This document shows positions 1 to 5,878 of a stretch of DNA of 5,924 bases, piece after piece. Below the pieces are notes generated by a model. The model saw nothing but the letters and a program-made list of their open reading frames with translations, did not search any database and was not told where the DNA came from. The DNA lies in assembly GCA_009835515.1 (NCBI GenBank), contig VXXH01000448.1, forward strand, positions 1 to 5,924, given 5' to 3'. Position 1 is the stretch's first letter. The number at the start of each line of letters is the position of its first letter. The translations under genes were made by a program, and so were the position numbers. Source of the DNA: Candidatus Poribacteria bacterium. Lineage in GTDB: Bacteria > Poribacteria > WGA-4E > WGA-3G.

Positions 1-241
1 GAACAAATTGACACATAAAATTTTGAGGACACGCAATGATTTAACCCATCCTGATCCGAGGCCAGAACCGGAGGCTGCTAAGGGGAAGGACTTGGAGATT
101 CTTTGTGGAAAAATGCAATTGCTTTTTGAGCTCCATTTTCTCAAGTTAACAGGCTTCACTCCCGAAAAGATTCAATTCATAGCGGATAATTGTCCGAATC
201 TTCAATGGAAACGCTCTTTGAATTTATCTGGAGGTCTCTGA
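1..241 (+). CDS. C-terminal end of a HEPN-domain protein (ApeA-like HEPN), cut by the window edge
   Basis: The reading frame is open from the left edge to the TGA at 239-241, so this is the 3' end of a longer gene. The first possible start in the window (TTG at 8) is probably internal. The visible residues fit the C-terminal pattern I know from ApeA-like HEPN proteins: K-I-x3-R-N-x-L-T-H, then A-A-K-G-K-D-L, an amphipathic helix rich in Leu, and G-F-x-x-E-x-I. The R-N-D-L-T-H segment supplies the Rx4H motif that is the RNase active site in HEPN domains. Family knowledge: HEPN proteins of this group act as ribonucleases in abortive-infection defence against phage. Inference: this gene is a defence gene next to the restriction system. 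The last 15 or so residues lie antisense to a RuvC-like remnant and may be a replaced tail. The N-terminal domain is outside the window, so the family assignment rests on about 60 residues. Confidence 0.62.
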   Translation, partial: NKLTHKILRTRNDLTHPDPRPEPEAAKGKDLEILCGKMQLLFELHFLKLTGFTPEKIQFIADNCPNLQWKRSLNLSGGL

Positions 242-410
242 CATTTCCAGAGACGATCATGTAGATTTCAGCGTATCGCGACCCTTCACCATTTGGCGAG
301 GTTTCCGTTTTGATGCAGCCATAGTCCAGCAAGCGAAACTCCCCAACTGAGTTTGCACTAATGACTGCCCATTTGGAATCCTGCGGAGAACCTGTTTTAC
401 AGGTTCTCGC
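177..410 (-). pseudogene. Remnant of a RuvC-like Holliday junction resolvase (N-terminal third only)
   Basis: Read on the minus strand, this stretch is open from a TGA at 411-413 to a TGA at 177-179 and encodes about 77 residues with no ATG. From about 392 down to 195 the translation follows the N-terminal RuvC pattern in order and spacing: W-A-V-I, then E-F-R-L-L-D-Y-G-C-I-K-T, then S-R-Y-A-E-I-Y and S-V-S-I-E-D. The Glu of S-I-E-D falls where RuvC has its second catalytic acid. The first catalytic motif (G-I-D-P-G in RuvC) is not intact; the matching place reads G-S-P-Q-D. Everything after the S-I-E-D block, including the later catalytic Asp residues, is missing. No start codon or Shine-Dalgarno site serves this frame. 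It overlaps the 3' end of the plus-strand HEPN gene. I read it as a ruvC fragment left by a rearrangement. Chance resemblance is possible but unlikely given the co-linear matches. Confidence 0.55.
386..408. repeat. Perfect inverted repeat (10-base arms, 3-base loop) after the methyltransferase gene
   Basis: GAGAACCTGT at 386-395 and ACAGGTTCTC at 399-408 are exact reverse complements around TTT. The hairpin begins 25 bases downstream of the methyltransferase stop codon, a usual place for a terminator. Neither strand shows a T run after the stem, so it is not a standard intrinsic terminator. It also marks the 5' boundary of the RuvC-like similarity. It may stabilise the 3' end of the mRNA, or mark a recombination joint. 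Confidence 0.6.
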
Positions 411-433
411 TCATGTGAAGGCAATCTGTCCTA

Positions 434-1681
434 TTAGCATCTATGATTTGTCCTCTGACAAACGACGATGTTTTCTTCGTGCATCGTTTTAGATGTTTTG
501 CCTGCAATATTAGAAGGGCTGTTCTTCTTCGGCATCCGTTTGTTCGGTATGTTTCTGACGATGGTAACCTTATGTACAAAACCATGCTGACGAAAGGCAT
601 CAACAACAAATTCGTCCGTCGGTAGTATAACGCCCTTAACTCGACGATTTCCAACGACATAACAAATTGTAGCGCGTGGCGAACATGCCTGTGCTATTGA
701 ACTTATGCTCCGCTCAAGGTCAATATAAAACGCAGACACGTCCTCCGCTCGCTTCTCATCAGCCAAACAGATTTTCTCAACAGCAGCCGATACAGGAGAG
801 GCGATCAATGTTTCTTTTGAACGAAGTCCACCCATTGCGAGTTTGTCAACTTTGCGAGCATTCGGCAAACCTATCCATTCTGCTGCGAGTCGTGAAAATT
901 GTCCATACGCTACGGTGGTCTGTGAGTCTCCATAGGGAGGGGATGTAATCACCATATCATAACCACCGGGCGGAAGGGGCATTGGGAGCTCGCCTTCAAC
1001 GGTATTTGCTATAGAGACCGAGGTCTTAACATTTTTTCGTTTTTCAAGATAGGATTCCAAACCGTGTCGATTTCTACGCAATTTCTTGCTAAAGATGCCT
1101 AAAACATCGGGCTTGAAGTCTTTAAGTTTATTCTTAGGCATGCGATATAATTTAAACTCACCATTTCGAGTATAGGACGTCTCTCGAACCGTCTCTGAAA
1201 AGGCAACGAGTATGAAGTTTCGGGATGGTTCATCCTTCACATCCTTAATCCGAGCTAACAGATAAGCAAGAGATTGGATAACTTCATCGGAAAACCAATA
1301 CTCCAAATTCAGAATGGCCGGAATTGGAGCATCAGGGACCTTCCCGCCTCGGGATTCAATCTGGAAAAGCTCGTTGTTCAATGCGTTTAGGGTTTCGTCC
1401 AAAGTAGAGAGACAAATCGGGGTAGACTTGGCAGTTGCTATCAGACGGACAAGGGGATTAATGTCACATCCAACACTATGCATACCGAATAGCGATGCCT
1501 CAACGAGAGAAGTACCGGTGCCACAATAGGGATCGAGAAGCCAACCGCCTTTTGTGCCGTATGCTTTAAGCAGTTCTCGTGCGATCTGCGGGATCATCAT
1601 CGCAGGATAGGTGTGGAAACAGTGGGTGTATTCTTTGGTATCAGCCTTCCGGAAGTCCCACGATTCGTCTTTATGTTTCAT
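434..1681 (-). CDS. Type II DNA amino-methyltransferase, probably N4-cytosine specific
   Basis: This 415-residue protein is an S-adenosylmethionine-dependent DNA methyltransferase. Motif X lies at about 22-42 (F-H-T-Y-P-A-M-M-I-P-Q-I-A). The cofactor motif I is D-P-Y-C-G-T-G-T-S at 50-58, and motif II is G-C-D-I-N-P-L at 71-77. The catalytic motif IV is T-S-P-P-Y at 246-250. A G-N-R-R-V segment sits at 344-348 and a conserved-looking K-R-M-P-x-x-N stretch near 381-387. SPPY is usual for N4-cytosine enzymes, although some N6-adenine enzymes also have it. Motifs I and II precede IV with about 165 residues between, where the target recognition region probably lies (alpha-like order). It follows the restriction gene by 18 bases in the same direction and should protect the host at that enzyme's site; M.MvaI is also an N4-cytosine enzyme. 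ATG at 1679-1681 is the first start after an in-frame TGA. It lacks a well-placed Shine-Dalgarno site, as GAGG lies about 16 bases away. The gene looks intact. The target sequence cannot be read from it. Confidence 0.88.
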   Translation of the reverse strand: MKHKDESWDFRKADTKEYTHCFHTYPAMMIPQIARELLKAYGTKGGWLLDPYCGTGTSLVEASLFGMHSVGCDINPLVRLIATAKSTPICLSTLDETLNALNNELFQIESRGGKVPDAPIPAILNLEYWFSDEVIQSLAYLLARIKDVKDEPSRNFILVAFSETVRETSYTRNGEFKLYRMPKNKLKDFKPDVLGIFSKKLRRNRHGLESYLEKRKNVKTSVSIANTVEGELPMPLPPGGYDMVITSPPYGDSQTTVAYGQFSRLAAEWIGLPNARKVDKLAMGGLRSKETLIASPVSAAVEKICLADEKRAEDVSAFYIDLERSISSIAQACSPRATICYVVGNRRVKGVILPTDEFVVDAFRQHGFVHKVTIVRNIPNKRMPKKNSPSNIAGKTSKTMHEENIVVCQRTNHRC

Positions 1682-1699
1682 ATTTCAGATTCAATGTCC

Positions 1700-2398
1700 T
1701 CATAACAGTCTTTCTGTATTATTATAGCATGAATCCCAATATCGTCGATGAAGTCTAAAACCAGTGCCGTGATTTCTAACGCTCCCACTTTCTTTGATAT
1801 GCATTCTTAGGTCAATGACTATAGCACCGTCCTCAATAAGTTCAAAGAACCTTTCCAAGATTAGACCGGTTAGTAAATATGCCTCTTTATACCAAAATTC
1901 TTCCTGTCCCCCTGATTTATAACTCTCTGCATGAACCAACAACACATTCAACAATTTCTCATTTAAATATTCAATCAAATCTTCTAATTGCCATTCAACA
2001 GCAATGTGCCCGTCTATATTACAAACCCGAATAGCATCTTGATCAACCTTGACGAAAAACCCTCGATTATTGGGTTGATTCTTAGCAGTGGTGTATAACC
2101 CCCATCGTCCTTTTTCATTCTCCTTGCCGTACTGCTTAATCAATTCCTTTTGTTCTATTTTCCAAACACCTTTATCGGAAGTAAACATAGTTATCCGACT
2201 GGTAGACTTAATTCTTTTGCATTTCAGTTCTATATTCCCCAAGTCAGGAGATTTAAGATTATTTTCCTTCACTCCAAGTAAGGTTTCCAGCGTTTTGCCT
2301 ATACCCGTAGGACCACCTCGCAATGAAACAATATAGCCTCTTTGATGAATCTCTGATAGTTGGTCTTTCAGTTTTTCTTTTAACTGGGTTGTATCCAT
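1700..2398 (-). CDS. Type II restriction endonuclease, MvaI/BcnI family
   Basis: This 232-residue protein has the hallmark segment of the MvaI/BcnI family: G-P-T-G-I-G-x-T-L-E-T-L-L-G at 29-42, then K-E-N-N, P-D and I-E-L-K-C-K-R. D52, E57 and K59 form the D-x4-E-x-K metal-binding catalytic centre, matching the spacing known for MvaI. R-N-H-G-T-G-F-R at 208-215 carries a His (H210) that probably corresponds to the base-contacting C-terminal His of BcnI. The length is close to MvaI and BcnI (about 240 residues), so the gene appears complete. Family members work as MutH-like monomers that nick each strand of short C/G sites with a variable centre (CCWGG for MvaI, CCSGG for BcnI). A similar site is an inference here. 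The ATG at 2398 is preceded by GAGGTG with a five-base spacer. The gene lies upstream of its methyltransferase, and no controller (C) protein gene is visible. Confidence 0.87.
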   Translation of the reverse strand: MDTTQLKEKLKDQLSEIHQRGYIVSLRGGPTGIGKTLETLLGVKENNLKSPDLGNIELKCKRIKSTSRITMFTSDKGVWKIEQKELIKQYGKENEKGRWGLYTTAKNQPNNRGFFVKVDQDAIRVCNIDGHIAVEWQLEDLIEYLNEKLLNVLLVHAESYKSGGQEEFWYKEAYLLTGLILERFFELIEDGAIVIDLRMHIKESGSVRNHGTGFRLHRRYWDSCYNNTERLL

Positions 2399-2403
2399 TG
2401 GAG

Positions 2404-2409
2404 CACCTC
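2404..2409 (-). promoter_or_regulatory. Shine-Dalgarno site of the restriction endonuclease gene
   Basis: GAGGTG on the minus strand stands five bases before the ATG at 2396-2398 and fixes that start. It is much better than anything upstream of the methyltransferase start. It lies only four bases from the foot of the large inverted repeat at 2414-2454, so folding of that repeat in RNA could affect access to it. Confidence 0.65.
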
Positions 2410-2413
2410 AAAA

Positions 2414-2454
2414 ATAAGTTTCCATGCCTACTTTTTTGTAGGCATGATACTTAT
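2414..2454 (-). promoter_or_regulatory. Two-part inverted repeat in the leader of the restriction gene (possible operator or attenuator)
   Basis: The inner arms CATGCCTAC (2423-2431) and GTAGGCATG (2438-2446) are perfect 9-base complements around TTTTTT. Outer arms ATAAGT (2414-2419) and ACTTAT (2449-2454) also pair, separated from the inner stem by three and two unpaired bases. On the minus strand the structure ends in ACTTAT followed by TTTT, then the GAGGTG ribosome binding site. That resembles a weak intrinsic terminator or attenuator for transcripts entering the restriction gene. It could equally be a DNA operator for a dimeric repressor. A smaller repeat, GATAC/GTATC at 2446-2450 and 2458-2462, adjoins it. 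The pairing is seen directly; the regulatory role is inferred. Confidence 0.5.
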
Positions 2455-2657
2455 GGGGTATCAACTCGGCATCTTTAAGATTATTAACGCCTCGTTGAAC
2501 TCCAGGATACACTCCCAGTCAATTTATGTGCTTTCTATGTCTGTGCTCACGCTTGGCAGGTTCAAGGTATTCTAAGGATCATAATACACCATATCATCTT
2601 TTAATTCAAGCTAAGTGCTACAAAAGAGAGTGTCCGATCAAAAATCCTATGACCATC

Positions 2658-2908
2658 TTAAAATTGTTCAAGCTTTAGTAACTCCGTAGCATTGTCCATT
2701 TCAGTATCAGACAATGCGTCTTGAGATATTGCCTCCTGCCCACGTCGCTTGCATTCCTTACAATATAAGCGGTATGCATTAGAATGCTTATATACCCAAG
2801 TCCTAAATCAGGTTCGTGTGGGTAAGATTTACAAATGGGGTATGCTCGCTCTTTGAACCGTCCTTTTCCAAAATTCAAAATCAATCCTCCTATATTGCTT
2901 ATACCCAT
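2658..2908 (-). pseudogene. Frameshifted copy of a small Cys-rich (zinc-ribbon-like) gene, copy 1
   Basis: From ATG 2908 the frame reads to an early C-P-x-C-like region (A-Y-P-I-C-K-S-Y-P-H-E-P-D), then loses similarity after L-G-Y and stops at 2675. Shifting frame at the TATATA tract (2789-2794) restores a sequence parallel to the copy at 5585-5845: Y-R-L-Y-C-K-E-C-K-R-R-G, then A-I-S-Q-D-A-L-S, ending at TAA 2658-2660. Removing one TA, or adding one base, repairs it. Adding one base gives equal length with copy 2. Over the comparable part the two copies share about 60 percent of residues by eye. Both have exactly 16 residues before the shared R-F-K-E, which supports the ATG at 2908, preceded by GAGG. 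The paired Cys (C-x2-C) plus the earlier Cys and His suggest a small metal-binding fold. I do not recognise the family. A sequencing error at the frameshift cannot be excluded. Confidence 0.68.
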
Positions 2909-2976
2909 ATACTATCCTCGTTTTTTTATTGTTTGGGATTCAATAAGTACCTCGTTTCTGGTACTCAAATCTGATA

Positions 2977-3765
2977 TTACTCATCAATTATGGTGGCAAA
3001 GGTGATATGAATCACCGTCCTATTTCCTGCAGCGTCCGTAACTTCGCCTGCAATAACGTAGGTTGTGCCGTATCCAATCTCTTTGCCTTTGACAAGTTCA
3101 AGCGTCGCTTTGTTGCCTGCCACTCTGCCAATCCAACCCACATTGTCACCGTTGGTGTTTTGTAATTCAATGATGCCAGAGACTTCTTCATTGAATTGTA
3201 TTTCAATCCCATTCCTGTTAATGATCTCTGGATCGACATTTGTATCGCCGTCTGCTACTGTGCCACCACCAACTTTCGGTTGATTGAAATCAGGTGTGAT
3301 AACGACATAATAAAGTTCTTGTGATCCATTTGCCCATGTAATCGTCAATTCGAGCAGCCCTTCAGGCAACACCCCGTGATTTCCCCAAATTTCCACAGCA
3401 TTGCCCCGCACCTCCCAATGAGCCGGGGGATGATCGGCGGCATGGACTTCACCTGTAGTTACTATGACACCAATAGGTGGATTGTCGAAAAAAACTTGGA
3501 TTTTCGCTAATGCTGAAATAGTACCTCCTGATGCCGGGTACACGCTTACAAAATTTGCTATAGGGGCAACAGGGCTACCGGTAATTGCTCCGAGAAGTTG
3601 AGAGTCGTTAATCGGCAGTTCGCCATATTCAGCGTCTTCTGGGAGTAAGGATTTGCCATAGATTTTCCCCTCAACACAGTAATTTTCGGTGCAAAGTGGA
3701 TTGATCGTTTCACAACCATATAAACCAACAACAAAAAACAGAGACAGTAAAGATAATCTTTTCAT
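2977..3765 (-). CDS. Lipoprotein with bacterial Ig-like domains
   Basis: The 262-residue product begins with M-K-R, a hydrophobic stretch and a lipobox-like L-Y-G-C, with the acylated Cys at 18. It should be exported by Sec and lipid-anchored to the cell envelope. Residues about 73-157 look like one beta-sandwich domain (Y-P-A-S-G-G at its start). Residues about 165-259 fit a Big_5 (SbsA-like) Ig domain: V-D-P-E-I-I-N, then I-E-I-Q-F-N-E-E-V-S-G, the repeated-looking G-N-K-A-T-L-E-L, T-T-Y-V-I, and the typical V-T-D-A-A-G-N before the final strand. Such domains usually work as structural or adhesive modules; no enzyme motif is visible. Tyr at -2 of the lipobox is uncommon. Only a weak ribosome binding site (AAGTGA) precedes the ATG at 3765. 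It is separated from the upstream lipoprotein gene by a terminator-like hairpin, so it probably has its own promoter. Ligand and role are unknown. Confidence 0.78.
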   Translation of the reverse strand: MKRLSLLSLFFVVGLYGCETINPLCTENYCVEGKIYGKSLLPEDAEYGELPINDSQLLGAITGSPVAPIANFVSVYPASGGTISALAKIQVFFDNPPIGVIVTTGEVHAADHPPAHWEVRGNAVEIWGNHGVLPEGLLELTITWANGSQELYYVVITPDFNQPKVGGGTVADGDTNVDPEIINRNGIEIQFNEEVSGIIELQNTNGDNVGWIGRVAGNKATLELVKGKEIGYGTTYVIAGEVTDAAGNRTVIHITFATIIDE

Positions 3766-3850
3766 AGATTTTCACTTTATTTTTCTGCTTACTCCTATCT
3801 TCCGTCTTGAAGTGTGAATGAAAACTTGTTGACACAAACAGTAAAAGGAG

Positions 3851-3874
3851 TTAAAAGGGCGCGATAAAACGCCC
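3851..3874 (-). terminator. Terminator-like hairpin after the 352-residue lipoprotein gene
   Basis: On the minus strand GGGCG (3874-3870) pairs with CGCCC (3861-3857) across an eight-base loop, followed directly by TTTTAA. A short all-G/C stem and a T run in the direction of transcription fit an intrinsic terminator for the gene ending at 4008, about 135 bases upstream. The stem is only five pairs and the T run four bases, so termination may be partial. Confidence 0.5.
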
Positions 3875-4007
3875 ATTCAACGATAATAGGCAGCAAAAGA
3901 CCACATGCAATGCGGCGGCTATCAATGCTTCAATATCCAACCGCAGTTTTACCCATTGTAACAGATACCTATAAAGCGGTGGACTTGTTAAGGTTTATCC
4001 ATCAGAT

Positions 4008-5066
4008 TCATTCACTTTCAACTTTCCGATCAGTCCACAGGATTACAAACGGGTATTCTTCGTGGATTTTTACACCATTTACTATTAGTCGGACTGTATG
4101 GTTTTCAGGTCTGTAAACCCGTATCCTTATGACAAATTTTCCGCCTCTCTCTAATCCTTGGTGGTATGCTATTTTCCACAAGTTAGGCAGATTGTTATAT
4201 GGAATAAGCACTGTGATATTGTCGCTATTCGGGTCGTTGAGGTCATCCCAAAATCCAAAAGAAAGAAACGAATTGTCACTAAATCTGCTGACCCATCCCT
4301 CAACGGATACGGTTTGATCATAAAAGTTTTCCCATTGTTCATTGAATTCCTTGACGCTCATAGGGTTGTCTGCATTTATGCTTTCAGGCGGTTGCTCTGC
4401 TGGCATTTCTGTATGCTCTACGATTTCTATGAGTGTTAGACCTGCCCCCGGTCCCCAATCTCTTACCAAGACCTTGAGAACATATTTGTCAAGAGACTTT
4501 AATTTTATGTTCGGTTCTTCTTGTAAGTTGCTGTCAAATGTAAGGTTCGGATCAGGGTCTCCGTAATAAGGTGCGTCTTGATTCCCATTCACCAAAACTG
4601 ATAGAGGTCTAAGTTCTGGTGCTGTCAGTTCGGGAGCTCTATAACGGCGGTAAGAGCTTGCGTAGCGGATACTTGCATAGTCTTGCCCTTTTTTCCAACA
4701 GTTTGTCCAGCAGACATTCCATTTTTCTGTTTCGGATTCATACTCTTTATGTTTCCCGTATTTCCACATATCATCGTAGTTACCGACAGGCTCATTCCAT
4801 AATTGGATAAACCATTGATTGTAGTTTTCGCCTTGTAAGCCTGCGTATCCGACAATAGATATGATTTGACCGTGGAGTTCCTCTTTCTGTTCAAGTGCCT
4901 CAGTGATAAGCCATAGGTTATCGGCTTCGGTGGATTCCTCTACATTTTGTATGTCTGTGGCTTCGGTGATGATCTCTTGTGTAATGACTTGATTGAGATT
5001 GATCGCTTGATCGCCACATGCTGTTAAGATTAATAAAAAAACCAGTAAGATAGTATAGCGTTTCAT
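4008..5066 (-). CDS. Lipoprotein of unknown function, two possible OB-like domains
   Basis: The 352-residue product has a clear lipoprotein signal: M-K-R, a hydrophobic core and the lipobox L-T-A-C with Cys at 17, followed by G-D. It is therefore a predicted envelope lipoprotein. After a low-complexity linker rich in Glu and Thr (about 25-50) there are two similar-looking segments. One begins near 65 (L-H-G-Q-I-I-S-I-V-G-Y) and the other near 248 (Y-D-Q-T-V-S-V-E-G-W-V-S), each introducing a run of beta strands. The pattern of a helix, then x-G-x-x-V-x-V-x-G, recalls OB-like folds, but this is only an inference. A central segment (about 115-145) is rich in Trp, Tyr and Cys (C-W-T-N-C-W). I do not recognise the family. 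The start overlaps the stop of the upstream gene by one base (TAATG), with AGGAG six bases before the ATG, so the two genes are co-transcribed and translationally coupled. Confidence 0.75.
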   Translation of the reverse strand: MKRYTILLVFLLILTACGDQAINLNQVITQEIITEATDIQNVEESTEADNLWLITEALEQKEELHGQIISIVGYAGLQGENYNQWFIQLWNEPVGNYDDMWKYGKHKEYESETEKWNVCWTNCWKKGQDYASIRYASSYRRYRAPELTAPELRPLSVLVNGNQDAPYYGDPDPNLTFDSNLQEEPNIKLKSLDKYVLKVLVRDWGPGAGLTLIEIVEHTEMPAEQPPESINADNPMSVKEFNEQWENFYDQTVSVEGWVSRFSDNSFLSFGFWDDLNDPNSDNITVLIPYNNLPNLWKIAYHQGLERGGKFVIRIRVYRPENHTVRLIVNGVKIHEEYPFVILWTDRKVESE

Positions 5067-5557
5067 TATATTCTCCTTTCAGCAACCAAAAAAATAACAA
5101 TAATAAGTGACGCAGCCCCGCAAAGTGTTCCAAGCGGATTCTGCCCCAAGCCCTTGTCCCCGGCAAAAATTTCATGCCACGATCGGAATGGCATTTGAAC
5201 AACGGCATTTACTATTCGCCACGTTCCGTTAAAAAAACCATGTTTTTGGTAGTGTTCCTTTAGTAAACTTGGTCCTTCTTCAACCACGTTTTTGACACCC
5301 TCCCAATGTCTCGCAACCGAAGCACCCAAAGATAAATCAAGTGCATGTTCAATCGCTGTATCCCTACGAGGAGCAAGTGCAAAGCGATCAAAAAACTGCT
5401 GTACGTTGTCTTTGTGTAATCTACCTTCAATCACAAGTTGCTCTATTTTCACTTTTTCTGCATCTGTGAGAATGTCAACATATTTTTCACTCTTTCGGAT
5501 TGGTGGAAGTCCCGTCAGTAAACAAAAGATGAGCAATGTCCACAGCGTATTTCGCAT
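5066..5557 (-). CDS. Small protein with N-terminal signal and C-terminal membrane segment, unknown function
   Basis: The 163-residue product starts with a hydrophobic stretch (about 4-18) preceded by Arg, which is a signal peptide or signal anchor without a lipobox. Its middle (about 25-135) is charged, helical and His/Phe rich, with no enzyme motif I can name. A second hydrophobic stretch at about 142-158 (L-I-I-V-I-F-L-V) ends in A-E-R-R-I, a likely tail anchor with positive residues left in the cytoplasm. If the first segment is cleaved, most of the protein lies outside the inner membrane. The ATG at 5557 is preceded by GAGG with an eight-base spacer, in a TATTGAGGTAA context that also precedes the broken copy-2 gene. 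The stop overlaps the ATG of the following lipoprotein gene by one base, suggesting that the two products act together in the envelope. The family is not recognised. Confidence 0.72.
   Translation of the reverse strand: MRNTLWTLLIFCLLTGLPPIRKSEKYVDILTDAEKVKIEQLVIEGRLHKDNVQQFFDRFALAPRRDTAIEHALDLSLGASVARHWEGVKNVVEEGPSLLKEHYQKHGFFNGTWRIVNAVVQMPFRSWHEIFAGDKGLGQNPLGTLCGAASLIIVIFLVAERRI
5073..5077 (-). promoter_or_regulatory. Shine-Dalgarno site within the 3' end of the upstream gene, serving the coupled lipoprotein
   Basis: AGGAG on the minus strand stands six bases before the ATG at 5064-5066 and lies inside the last codons of the upstream gene. Together with the TAATG overlap it fixes the lipoprotein start and indicates translational coupling. 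Confidence 0.7.
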
Positions 5558-5584
5558 TTTATTACCTCAATAGGATCATAGGTC

Positions 5585-5845
5585 TCAAAAAATAGCCCTT
5601 TTCTTTTTCGCTACTAACTTGTCAGCCTTATCCATATCATCAGTAGACAGTGCATTTTGAGATATTGCATTCCGCCCACGTCGACTGCACTCTGCACAAT
5701 ACAACCGGTATTGGTTAGCACCCTCGTAATTACCAAGTTTTATATCTGGTTCGTGAGGATAAGGCTTACAAACCGGTTATTCTTTCTCTTTGAACCTTTC
5801 TTTATAGTCCACTATGGATTTCTGATCTTCAGGATGATCGTTCAT
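5585..5845 (-). pseudogene. Copy 2 of the small Cys-rich (zinc-ribbon-like) gene, interrupted by an in-frame TAA
   Basis: An ATG at 5843-5845 with a good ribosome binding site (TTGAGGTAAAT before ATG) opens an 86-residue frame ending at TGA 5585-5587. Codon 23 is TAA (5777-5779). After it the frame continues without another stop: P-V-C-K-P-Y-P-H-E-P-D, then Y-R-L-Y-C-A-E-C-S-R-R-G (46-57), then A-I-S-Q-N-A-L-S and a Lys-rich tail. The same order of motifs occurs in the frameshifted copy at 2658-2908, which has Tyr (TAC) where this copy has the stop. Conservation of protein sequence on both sides of the TAA shows that the whole frame was once coding. No good start codon follows the stop, so a truncated product is unlikely. 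C26, H31, C50 and C53 are possible metal ligands. The gene lies 27 bases upstream of the 163-residue protein gene and may once have headed that operon. The family is not recognised. Confidence 0.7.
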
Positions 5846-5878
5846 ATTTACCTCAATATAATGGAGCTCCGATTTGCA

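Noticed and set aside
443..1529. Several plus-strand and alternative-frame open frames across the methyltransferase gene.
   Set aside because: They lie antisense to, or out of frame with, a well-supported methyltransferase. They show no recognisable domains and no good ribosome binding sites.
2290..2313. A Walker A-like pattern (G-P-T-G-I-G-K-T) in the restriction endonuclease.
   Set aside because: It falls inside the conserved G-P-T-G-I-G-x-T-L-E segment of the MvaI/BcnI family, and no Walker B or other NTPase feature follows. The match is coincidental.
2789..2794. Programmed frameshifting at the TATATA tract in copy 1.
   Set aside because: There is no slippery heptamer or stimulatory structure, and the other copy has no matching site. 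A simple indel or sequencing error is more likely.
2675..2908. A 77-codon open frame that could be taken as an intact gene.
   Set aside because: Its second half lost similarity to the related copy at 5585-5845, while another frame of the same DNA keeps it. It is a frameshifted gene, not an intact protein.
3012..3283. Open frames overlapping the Ig-like lipoprotein on both strands.
   Set aside because: The lipoprotein frame has a signal peptide and a domain match; the overlapping frames have neither.
3829..3834. TTGACA on the plus strand, a perfect -35 box.
   Set aside because: No plausible -10 box at proper spacing and no plus-strand gene follows; neighbouring genes are all on the minus strand.
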